Positions 1-5,236 of a stretch of DNA of 6,041 bases are shown here, piece by piece (the first letter of the stretch is position 1; each line of letters starts with the position of its first letter). The position numbers and the translations under genes were made by a program. Source of the stretch: CAYMLQ01 sp964390795 (GTDB lineage: Bacteria; Verrucomicrobiota; Kiritimatiellia; RFP12; UBA1067); assembly GCA_964390795.1 (NCBI GenBank), contig CAYMLQ010000357.1:1-6041 (forward strand), written 5' to 3'. The notes below the pieces were generated by a model. The model was not told where the DNA came from, did not search any database, and saw nothing but the letters and a program-made list of their open reading frames with translations.

Positions 1-17
1 ACGGTGAGGGAAACGTT

Positions 18-44
18 AAAAAGGCCAGTAAATCAGGCCTTTTT
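18..44. terminator. Bidirectional intrinsic terminator
   Basis: A perfect 9-bp stem (AAAAAGGCC at 18-26 paired with GGCCTTTTT at 36-44) encloses a 9-nt loop. Read on the minus strand the stem ends in five T, and on the plus strand in six T, so it can work both ways. It lies 33 bases beyond the stop codon of the minus-strand remnant at 78-287 and is the first terminator downstream of the glycosidase gene, so the glycosidase transcript probably ends here. A plus-strand gene ending left of the window could share it. The GC part of the stem is only four pairs, so efficiency may be modest. Confidence 0.75.
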
Positions 45-77
45 TATCAGTTTCACCCCTTCATGCCGGACATTGTT

Positions 78-287
78 TTATCGAACGGCGCGCACGCGGT
101 AGACCTGCGTCCGGTTAGTTCCAACCGCGTCGACCACGCCGTTTGTGAAGCCTGTGGGCGGATGATTCGTGAAAAACACCGTCCACGGAGCGTTCAATTG
201 GGTCAAATTCCCCTTCCGTTCCACATACTGGGCCGGACTTGCACTCGGAGGCGAGCACGCCGAACGACCCGTTCTGGTTAGGTTATT
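78..287 (-). pseudogene. C-terminal remnant of a secreted protein (orphan tail)
   Basis: The minus strand is open from 287 to a TAA at 80-78 (69 codons), with a TGA just upstream at 290-288. It has no ATG and no ribosome binding site. The last 50 or so residues look like genuine protein: a segment beginning QYVERKGNLTQ, then a Pro-Trp-Thr-Val stretch, FTNHPPTGFTNG, a GTNRTQ segment and the end YRVRAVR. Extreme C-termini of this style (threonine- and asparagine-rich strands closing on a Tyr-Arg-Val/Leu-Arg motif) are common in large secreted proteins of Verrucomicrobiota and Kiritimatiellota; that comparison is from memory. The frame differs from the glycosidase frame and starts where that gene stops. 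I read it as the leftover end of a displaced gene that kept its original terminator. It could instead be chance coding-like sequence. Confidence 0.5.
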
Positions 288-3147
288 TCAGCGTCGCGGT
301 CGCGGTCGCGAGTCCGTCGGCGGAGGCGGTGAGGGTGACGGGTGCGGTGGTGCCGGCCTGGCGGCGCAGGACGGCCACGGCCTTGCCGAAATAGAGCGGG
401 TGGCTGGCGGTGTCGGTGAAGGCGTCGAGGCCGCGCGGGTTGCCGTTACCGACCGCCACGATTTCGCCGGGGCCGGTGAGGGCGAAGCGGATGCGGCTCG
501 TGGCGCGCGGGTCGCGCGTGCCGGCGGCGTCCGCCACGTCCACCTGCACGAAGACCACGCTCTCGCCGTCCGACGGGAGCGCGGTCTGCTCGGGCGTGAG
601 CTTCACAGCCACGGGCTTGCCGGCGGTGCGCATAACGGTTTCGGCGATCACCGCGCCGTCCTTGTAGGCCACGGCCTTGAGTTCGCCCGCCTCGTAGGGC
701 ACCTCCAGCCAGCGCAGCCGGTAGGTGTCGCACACGTCGTAGTAGGGGTTGGAGGGCGCGGCCGCTTCGTTGGAGAGGATGACTTCGCGGATCGAGGCCC
801 AGCGGTTCTTGACGAGGTCGGAGAAGGTCACGCGCACGTAGCGGCAGGTCGCGGGCTGGGCGAAGAACGCAGGTTCCTTTGCGCCCAGCTTTCGGGCGGC
901 GTACGGGGTCCAGGCCGCGCCGTCGTCGGAGGTAAGGATCTCGTACTGGTATGCTGCGGCCTCGCCCTCGAAGGTCAGCGAGAGGAAGCGGAAGGCCGTG
1001 GACGCTCCGAGGTCCACCTGCCACCACTGCGCCTTCTCCGGACCGGAGGCGCACCAGCGCGTGTCGCCGCTGCCGTCGAGCGCGTGGGCGGCGGGGTTGT
1101 TGTGCAGCGCGGTCTCGCAGGTCGAAGCGGTCGCTGCCTTTCCGGCCGCGAGGTTGAGGGGCTTGGGCTGCTGCTGGCCCTTGGCGCGGCGGCCAAGGGA
1201 CTTGCCGTTAAGGAAGAGTTCGGCCGAGTCGCCGCTGGTGTAGACGTAGACCGGCACTTTCTGGCCCTCTTTGCCGGCCCAGTTCCAGTGCGGCAGAATG
1301 TGCAGGGTGACGGCGTTGGTGTTCCAGTGGCCGCGGTAGAGGTAGAAGCGATCCTTGGGCACGCCGCAGAGGTCGACGATGCCGAAGTAGGAGCTGCGGG
1401 CCATCTCCTCCTGCGGGAACTGGCGCATCTGCTCGAAGTAGTGCATGTAGGGGGTCGGCTCGCCCAGGTAATCGAGGCCGGTCCAGACGAACTCGCCGCC
1501 GCAATAGCGGTCGCGCGCCATGCGGGCGAACTCCAGGTCCGGAATGTCGGACCAGGGCGCGGCGTTGTGGTCGTAGGAGCAGACCTCGCGGTCGGCCACC
1601 GCGTAGTCGATCTTGTTCTGGGGCGGCGGCACGGCGTAGTAGCCGTAGGAGCTGAGGGCCGAGGCGGATTCGGAGTAGAGCGCGGGCTTGTCCGGGTACT
1701 TGCTCTTGATGTTGGCGTACTGGCCGCCGTAGTTCCAGCCGGTGAGGTCGAGGTTCTCGAAGACGCCCATGCCGATGGCGTTGCCGTGGCAGCAGCCGAT
1801 GCCGACGGGGCGCGTGGCGTCGAGCGCGCGGATGACTTCGCGGAAAAGGGTGCAGCGGGACTCGGTCATGCCGGGGTCTTTGGCGTCGCCGGGCTTGGCG
1901 GGCGGGATCTCGTTGCCGATGGACCAGATGAAGACGCAGGGGTGGTTGCGGTCGCGGAGCACGAACTGGCGCAGGTTGCGCGAGACGTACTCCTCGAGAT
2001 TCTGGTCGCCGCGGCGTCCAGAGGTGCCCTCCCACTTGTCGAAGGCCTCGTTCCAGACGAAGATCCCCAGCTCATCGCAGAGGTCCAGCACCTCGGGAGA
2101 GGGGCAATTGTGGCTGGTGCGCAGGGCGTTGAAGCCCATGTCCTTCATGATTTCGAGCTGGCGCTGCATGGCCGAGCGGTTGAAGGCCATGCCGAGGGGC
2201 CCGAGATCCGCGTGGAGGTTCACGCCGTTGAGCTGGACGCGGCGGCCGTTGAGGTGGAAGCCGTCGTCGGGCGGAAATGCGAAGGAGCGGATGCCGAAGC
2301 GCGTGGTCTCGGAGTCCGTGAGTGTGCCGGCCTTGACCGTGATGCGGACGCGGTAGAGCGTGGGCGAGCCGACGTCCCACATGCGCGGAGCAGTGAGAGT
2401 GAAGAGGTGTTCGAGCGGCGCGCCGGCGCCGGGGCTCACCTCCACGCTGAGGGTCTTCGTGGCGGCGGTCTTGCCGTCGGGATCGAGCAGGGTCACGGTC
2501 ACCGCGGCGACGACGGCCTGCGCCGTCGCGTTGGTCAGGGCCGAGGCCACCTGCACAGTCGCCCGGGCGGCGCTGACCTCGGGCGTGGTGACAAAAGTAG
2601 CCTGGTGTGCGATATGCACGGGGTCGCAGAGCGTGAGGGTGGCCTTGCGGTAGAGCCCCGCGCCGGGATACCAGCGCGAGTTGTGGTTGCGGGTGTCGGC
2701 CTTGACGGCGACCGTGTTGGGCTTGCCGAAGAGGATAAAGGGCGTGGCGTCCACGCGGAAGCCGAGGTAACCGTAGTCCCACCCACCAGCCTTCTTGCCG
2801 TTTATGTAGACCTCGGGGCTGGCCATGACGCCGTCGAAGTCGAGGTAGACGCGTTTGCCGGCGTCGGCGGCTGCGGGAGTGAAGGTCTTGCGATACCAGC
2901 CGACGCCGCGCCAGGGCAGTTTGCCGGTGCCGCCGTCGGCCTTGGGGTCAAAGGGGCCCGAGATCGCCCAATCGTGCGGGATGCGCACCGGCTGCCACGC
3001 CTGATCGTCGAAGGCGGCGCCTGAGGCGTCGAGGGCGGCGGTCGGGTCTTTGTGGAAGCGCCAGCCGTCGTTGAAGGACGGGTTGGCGCGCTCGGCGAGC
3101 AGCGGGCAGGCGAATAGGCAGACCGTCCCCATAAGGCGTAGGTTCAT
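283..3147 (-). CDS. Exported glycoside hydrolase family 2 enzyme (beta-galactosidase-like) with inserted discoidin domain
   Basis: A 954-residue retaining glycosidase, probably hydrolysing beta-galactosides or related beta-linked glycans in the periplasm or outside the cell. The start at 3147 has AGGAG at 3158-3154 with a 6-nt spacer and gives an N-terminal signal sequence (about 1-18, ending PLLA); a Cys at 14 in LFAC makes a lipoprotein possible but atypical. An in-frame Met at 3213 lies upstream of the likely promoter and is rejected. Domains: sugar-binding jelly roll about 22-180 (NDGWRF, IPHDW, GVGWYRK); Ig-like 182-288; TIM barrel 292-600. The acid/base is Glu413 in SIGNE and the likely nucleophile Glu493 in YSES. 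GGEFVWTGLDYLGEP follows at 550-564. A DUF4982-type module starts near 630, is interrupted by an F5/8 domain (about 664-792), and resumes at 800-835. A GH2 C-terminal domain 5-like segment covers 850-950. Family is secure; exact substrate is not. Confidence 0.95.
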   Translation of the reverse strand: MNLRLMGTVCLFACPLLAERANPSFNDGWRFHKDPTAALDASGAAFDDQAWQPVRIPHDWAISGPFDPKADGGTGKLPWRGVGWYRKTFTPAAADAGKRVYLDFDGVMASPEVYINGKKAGGWDYGYLGFRVDATPFILFGKPNTVAVKADTRNHNSRWYPGAGLYRKATLTLCDPVHIAHQATFVTTPEVSAARATVQVASALTNATAQAVVAAVTVTLLDPDGKTAATKTLSVEVSPGAGAPLEHLFTLTAPRMWDVGSPTLYRVRITVKAGTLTDSETTRFGIRSFAFPPDDGFHLNGRRVQLNGVNLHADLGPLGMAFNRSAMQRQLEIMKDMGFNALRTSHNCPSPEVLDLCDELGIFVWNEAFDKWEGTSGRRGDQNLEEYVSRNLRQFVLRDRNHPCVFIWSIGNEIPPAKPGDAKDPGMTESRCTLFREVIRALDATRPVGIGCCHGNAIGMGVFENLDLTGWNYGGQYANIKSKYPDKPALYSESASALSSYGYYAVPPPQNKIDYAVADREVCSYDHNAAPWSDIPDLEFARMARDRYCGGEFVWTGLDYLGEPTPYMHYFEQMRQFPQEEMARSSYFGIVDLCGVPKDRFYLYRGHWNTNAVTLHILPHWNWAGKEGQKVPVYVYTSGDSAELFLNGKSLGRRAKGQQQPKPLNLAAGKAATASTCETALHNNPAAHALDGSGDTRWCASGPEKAQWWQVDLGASTAFRFLSLTFEGEAAAYQYEILTSDDGAAWTPYAARKLGAKEPAFFAQPATCRYVRVTFSDLVKNRWASIREVILSNEAAAPSNPYYDVCDTYRLRWLEVPYEAGELKAVAYKDGAVIAETVMRTAGKPVAVKLTPEQTALPSDGESVVFVQVDVADAAGTRDPRATSRIRFALTGPGEIVAVGNGNPRGLDAFTDTASHPLYFGKAVAVLRRQAGTTAPVTLTASADGLATATATLK
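763..1161 (-). other. F5/8 type C (discoidin-like) carbohydrate-binding domain nested inside the GH2 protein
   Basis: Residues about 663-795 of the glycosidase read as a discoidin fold: LNLAAGKAATAS at the start, HALDGSGDTRWCASG, WWQVDLG, then YQYEILTSDDGAAW and CRYVRVTF near the end. These are the usual landmarks of the family, which binds sugars or other ligands at the cell surface. The domain sits between the two halves of the DUF4982-type module: ELFLNGKSLGRR comes before it and YRLRWLEVPYEAGELKAVAYK after it. It probably keeps the enzyme on its polysaccharide. A Gln/Pro-rich linker (QQQPKP) leads in and an Ala/Pro-rich one (EAAAPSNP) leads out. Confidence 0.85.
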
Positions 3148-3181
3148 GGCAGGCTCCTGACGACAGGTTTTGAGTTGATCG

Positions 3182-3190
3182 AGTATAACA
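3182..3190 (-). promoter_or_regulatory. Extended -10 promoter for the GH2 gene
   Basis: On the minus strand this reads TGTTATACT, an extended -10 (TGn followed by TATACT, five of six matches to TATAAT). No good -35 stands 16-18 bases upstream, as is usual for extended -10 promoters. Transcription would start near 3175 and give a leader of about 28 nt containing the AGGAG site used by the start at 3147. This placement also excludes the in-frame Met at 3213. Confidence 0.55.
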
Positions 3191-3235
3191 GCAGCGGCTC
3201 GCTTCTGAAACACACAAATATCTGTTTTCTTATTT

Positions 3236-3247
3236 CAACAAATGTTG
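3236..3247. promoter_or_regulatory. 12-bp palindrome in the divergent promoter region (candidate operator)
   Basis: CAACA and TGTTG form a perfect inverted repeat around a central AA. It lies in an AT-rich stretch (about 3207-3275) that stands out from the G+C-rich surroundings. A weak plus-strand promoter could frame it, with TTTTCT at 3225-3230 and TAGACT at 3248-3253, spacer 17; the palindrome would then fill the spacer. It is a natural candidate for an autoregulatory site of the adjacent Rrf2-type regulator. It does not match the classic IscR or NsrR consensus as I know them. Confidence 0.35.
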
Positions 3248-3286
3248 TAGACTATCCGAATCAAATCGAAATAAGAGGACACAGAC

Positions 3287-3724
3287 GTGAGAGTATCAAC
3301 AAAAGGACGTTACGGACTGCGCACGCTGGTGGATATCGCGTTGCACCAGAACAAGGGGGCTGTCACGCTGAACGACATCGCCAAGCGCCAGGAGATTTCC
3401 GTGAAGTATCTGTGGCAGGTGATCAATCCGCTCAAGACGTCGGGCTTGCTGAGCGTGACGCGCGGGGCCAAGGGCGGGTATGCGTTGGCGAGGCGTCCGG
3501 ATGAGATCGACATGCTCGAAGTGGTCAGCACCTTGGAGGGGCCGCTGTCGCTGGTGGAGTGTTTGACCAGTGAAGACGCGTGCGACCGCATCGACACGTG
3601 CGTGGCGCGTTCGGTCTGGATGGAGGTGAACCAGACGGTCGCCAAGGCGCTGAAGGGCATCACGCTGGCGGAGGTGCTGCGGCGCTACGCGGACTCGACC
3701 GAGGTGAACAATTACGTGATCTGA
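3287..3724 (+). CDS. Rrf2-family transcriptional regulator, probable iron-sulfur type
   Basis: A 145-residue DNA-binding regulator of the Rrf2 family (IscR, NsrR, CymR relatives), acting in the cytoplasm as a dimer. The start is a GTG at 3287, preceded by AAGAGGA at 3273-3279 with a 7-nt spacer. The N-terminus MRVSTKGRYGLRTLVDIALH is the family signature; the winged helix covers about 1-70, with a likely recognition helix near ISVKYLWQVINPLK and the wing at TRGAKGGYALAR. Cys92, Cys99 and Cys105 (C-X6-C-X5-C) sit where the [2Fe-2S] ligands lie in IscR and NsrR, so it may sense iron-sulfur status, nitric oxide or redox state. The His that follows the third Cys in IscR is not evident (C-V-A-R here). 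No isc or suf gene is adjacent. The divergent neighbour is the GH2 gene; a link is possible through the shared 139-bp region but not shown. Confidence 0.93.
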   Translation: MRVSTKGRYGLRTLVDIALHQNKGAVTLNDIAKRQEISVKYLWQVINPLKTSGLLSVTRGAKGGYALARRPDEIDMLEVVSTLEGPLSLVECLTSEDACDRIDTCVARSVWMEVNQTVAKALKGITLAEVLRRYADSTEVNNYVI

Positions 3725-3765
3725 TTCGGTCGGTCGGGCGTTGCGGCAGTCTGGCACGGCAAGCG

Positions 3766-3774
3766 CGCGTATTG
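3766..3774. repeat. Left target-site duplication of the MITE
   Basis: CGCGTATTG here is repeated exactly at 3907-3915, immediately outside the two inverted ends of the element. A 9-bp direct repeat in this position is the mark of transposition. Confidence 0.75.
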
Positions 3775-3906
3775 CAGCAATTCTAAATTTGGCTTGAGAC
3801 AGCCTGAAGGCTGCACTACAAACGCTTCTTTCCGTGTAAGAAACCGTTCGTAGTACAGGCGTTAGCTTGCATTCCCGTGGCTCAGAAGCCAAATTTAGAA
3901 TTGCTG
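3775..3906. mobile_element. MITE-like 132-bp non-autonomous element
   Basis: The ends are perfect 21-bp inverted repeats (CAGCAATTCTAAATTTGGCTT at 3775-3795, its complement at 3886-3906), flanked by the 9-bp direct repeat CGCGTATTG. The interior has no credible reading frame and is itself an imperfect inverted repeat: ACTACAAACGCTTCTT (3815-3830) can fold against AAGAAACCGTTCGTAGT (3838-3854), so the whole element forms one long hairpin. It sits in the gap between two convergent genes, where insertion harms nothing. It would need a transposase supplied elsewhere; the family cannot be named from the ends. The inner part recalls intergenic repeats I associate with Verrucomicrobiota (a TAGTACAGGC core), but that is from memory. 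Confidence 0.8.
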
Positions 3907-3915
3907 CGCGTATTG
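3907..3915. repeat. Right target-site duplication of the MITE
   Basis: CGCGTATTG, identical to 3766-3774. Removing the element and one copy joins the sequence cleanly on the way to the terminator at 3936. Confidence 0.75.
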
Positions 3916-3935
3916 AGCGTTCCGTTGACAAAACG

Positions 3936-3972
3936 AAAAAAGGGTTCAGGCTGATGGCCTGAACCCTTTTTT
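3936..3972. terminator. Strong bidirectional terminator between convergent genes
   Basis: A perfect 16-bp stem (3936-3951 with 3957-3972) around a TGATG loop. The base of the stem is six A paired with six T, so a U-run follows the GC-rich part on either strand. It serves the Rrf2 gene from the left (past the MITE) and the TPR gene, whose stop codon is 28 bases away on the right. Confidence 0.93.
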
Positions 3973-3999
3973 CTATGCCTGCTTCGGTTGTCTGCCCGA

Positions 4000-4782
4000 C
4001 TACTTCGCGGGCGCGGGCGCTTGAACCGGCGCGGGCGCTTGAACTGGAGACGAGGGCGGCGTGACCGTTGGGGCGGCGGCCTCGTTTGCGGCTTCGAAGA
4101 GCGAGCGCGCGGCGCGCGGCTCATACCGATTGACGACCCCTTCGAGATTGGCGAACGCCATTTTCAAGGCGGGGCTGTCGGATTTCTGGGCCTTGAGGTT
4201 CTCAAGCAGCTTCTTGGCCTCATCCTTTTTACCCTTCAAGGTGTAGATGCGGACAATGCCCATCTGAGCCTGCGGGTAGAGAAAGTGGTCGGCTGAGGCT
4301 TTGCTGAACGCTTCGTAGGCGGCGAGCGCCTCGTCCAAACGATTCAAACCCTCGAGCGTGTGGCAGCGGCCGATCTGGGCGATTTCGGCGAACCCCTTCG
4401 GGGCGCCCCGGCTCAGGCAGGCGTCGTAGGTGTTCAGGGCTTCTTCGTATTTCGACGCGTCGTAGTAGGCCTTGCCCAAACGCAGGCGGGCTGCGTTTCC
4501 TGCTTTGGTGGAACCGTATTTGGCGACGACCGACTCAAGCTCTTCGAGCGTGTTCGCCTGAAGCAGTTCTTTGTTGGCGGCGGCGATCTTGTCCGCGCGA
4601 TACTGCTTAAAGGCGAAGGCCCCGCCGATCAGAATCGCGGCCGCGGCCAGCGTGATGAGAAACTGGCTACCGTTGGCTTTCCACCAGTCGTACAGCGGAA
4701 GCAGCTCAATCGGAAGACTTTTGGGAATGGGCTGAACTGCGTCTTTGGAGGTGTCCGCAGCTGGAATGGTCTCTTGACTCAT
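4000..4782 (-). CDS. Single-pass membrane TPR protein, YfgM-like
   Basis: A 260-residue protein. The ATG at 4782 is preceded by AGAAGG at 4796-4791 with an 8-nt spacer. Residues 1-38 are hydrophilic and probably cytoplasmic, about 39-58 (FLITLAAAAILIGGAFAF) form one membrane helix, and the rest should face the periplasm. Tetratricopeptide-type helical pairs cover about 64-200: ARLRLGKAYYDASKYEEALNTY, IGRCHTLEGLNRLDEALAAY and MGIVRIYTLKGKKDEAKKLL. This layout matches the TPR_21/YfgM group, whose E. coli member works with the SecYEG translocon and periplasmic chaperones; that role is family knowledge, not shown here. The tail (about 232-260) is Ala/Pro-rich and repeats VQAPAP. YfgM is often next to bamB; here no bamB is visible. 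It appears to be transcribed alone from a promoter at 4817-4845. Confidence 0.85.
   Translation of the reverse strand: MSQETIPAADTSKDAVQPIPKSLPIELLPLYDWWKANGSQFLITLAAAAILIGGAFAFKQYRADKIAAANKELLQANTLEELESVVAKYGSTKAGNAARLRLGKAYYDASKYEEALNTYDACLSRGAPKGFAEIAQIGRCHTLEGLNRLDEALAAYEAFSKASADHFLYPQAQMGIVRIYTLKGKKDEAKKLLENLKAQKSDSPALKMAFANLEGVVNRYEPRAARSLFEAANEAAAPTVTPPSSPVQAPAPVQAPAPAK
4010..4044. repeat. 18-bp tandem repeat in the 3' end of the TPR gene
   Basis: Two 17-base identical blocks (4010-4026 and 4028-4044), period 18, encode the doubled VQAPAP in the Ala/Pro-rich tail. The period is a multiple of three, so copy-number change would lengthen or shorten the tail without a frameshift. Confidence 0.8.
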
Positions 4783-4816
4783 GGTTATCGCCTTCTACAG
4801 TGATGAAAAAGGGGCC

Positions 4817-4845
4817 ATTATTGGGGTTACACACGTGGAAATCAA
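4817..4845 (-). promoter_or_regulatory. Sigma-70-type promoter for the TPR gene
   Basis: On the minus strand TTGATT (4845-4840) and AATAAT (4822-4817) are separated by 17 bases, with four and five matches to consensus. Transcription would start near 4810, leaving a leader of about 28 nt. Two T-tracts on this strand (6 and 8 T, at 4849-4854 and 4862-4869) lie directly upstream and may act as an UP element or bend the DNA. Confidence 0.6.
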
Positions 4846-5076
4846 GGCAAAAAATACAGGCAAAAAAAATGCAGCAACTTCGGATGGGCCTAGAAACTCA
4901 GCAACGAACCGCTTTCCGCCCTTTGCGGCCAAGCAGTTGACAGGTGCGGAGCAGGTAGGGCGAAGCGTCCCCGCTGAGCCGCCGCGACTCCGGTTTCGCT
5001 CGGGGGAGCACCCGGTCAGTGAAAACGGGGATGCGCCCGTAGCACTTTGGTCGTATTGTCTTGGTAATATTATAGA
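4846..5076. other. Noncoding stretch, no gene supported
   Basis: Two opposing open frames cross this region, but neither has a ribosome binding site or recognisable protein. It starts with the A-tracts upstream of the TPR promoter, then has a G+C-rich block (about 4940-5040) with short self-complementary segments such as GGGCGAAGCGTCCC and CCCG...CGGG. The stretch from GGTAGGGCGAAGCGTCCC (4953-4970) onward resembles short intergenic repeats I associate with this bacterial group, which I cannot verify here. TTGACA at 4937-4942 has no matching -10. The AT-rich end (5061-5076) borders the promoter at 5077. Confidence 0.4.
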
Positions 5077-5106
5077 TTGACTGTTATCAGCCCCCCCCGG
5101 CATAAT
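5077..5106 (+). promoter_or_regulatory. Promoter of the FG-GAP gene with C8 tract in the spacer
   Basis: TTGACT (5077-5082) and CATAAT (5101-5106) each match consensus at five of six positions and are 18 bases apart. The spacer contains eight consecutive C (5091-5098). An AT-rich segment precedes the -35. Transcription would start near 5113, about 124 nt ahead of the ATG at 5237. It is the best plus-strand promoter between the two divergent genes. Confidence 0.6.
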
Positions 5107-5171
5107 GCATGCCAATACTTCGGTTGTGATCTGGGCCGAAGACGTCGTTGGGAAGTTAGTGTTTTATAAAG

Positions 5172-5222
5172 CACAACGCCACGCTGAGCCAGCCGACAGG
5201 CGCAGCGTGACGGTTGTTTTTT
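5172..5222 (+). terminator. Intrinsic-terminator-like hairpin in the leader (candidate attenuator)
   Basis: CACGCTG (5180-5186) pairs with CAGCGTG (5203-5209), and ACAAC (5173-5177) with GTTGT (5213-5217), with a small internal irregularity between the two helices. Six T follow (5217-5222). The T-run ends one base before the AGGAG ribosome binding site at 5224-5228, so no promoter fits between the hairpin and the gene. Transcripts from 5077 must read through it to express the gene. It could also end a short upstream RNA. Confidence 0.6.
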
Positions 5223-5236
5223 CAGGAGATTCGACC

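Noticed and set aside
78..288. Programmed +1 frameshift joining the GH2 protein to the orphan tail
   Set aside because: The shift at AAA-TAA would give the right frame, but there is no known slippery signal and the GH2 C-terminal domain is already complete.
169..3024. A 951-codon open frame on the plus strand, antisense to the GH2 gene
   Set aside because: The opposite strand has clear GH2 motifs and catalytic residues. The antisense translation is low-complexity Val/Ala/Gly/Arg/Glu/His, matches no family I know, and is the usual by-product of G+C-rich third positions.
3148..3213. Longer GH2 start at 3213 (22 extra residues)
   Set aside because: The TGTTATACT promoter lies inside this extension, a good AGGAG stands before 3147, and the extension would hide the signal peptide.
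3296..3931. Minus-strand 211-codon frame opposite the Rrf2 gene and the MITE
   Set aside because: The Rrf2 frame has an unmistakable family signature, and the antisense frame runs through the transposed element, so it cannot be an old gene.
4937..4942. Perfect TTGACA as a promoter -35
   Set aside because: No AT-rich -10 follows at 15-19 bases; the downstream sequence is GC-rich.
4781..5080. Plus-strand 99-codon frame
   Set aside because: It has no ribosome binding site and no recognisable protein, and it overlaps the start and promoter of the TPR gene.
4795..5115. Minus-strand 106-codon frame with a hydrophobic end
   Set aside because: It begins at TTG without a ribosome binding site, runs through the C8 tract and the TPR promoter, and its hydrophobic end comes from the A-tracts on the other strand.
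5105..5236. Upstream in-frame ATG at 5105 for the FG-GAP gene
   Set aside because: It overlaps the likely -10 box, has no ribosome binding site, and would put 44 residues before a good signal peptide. The ATG at 5237 has AGGAG at proper spacing.
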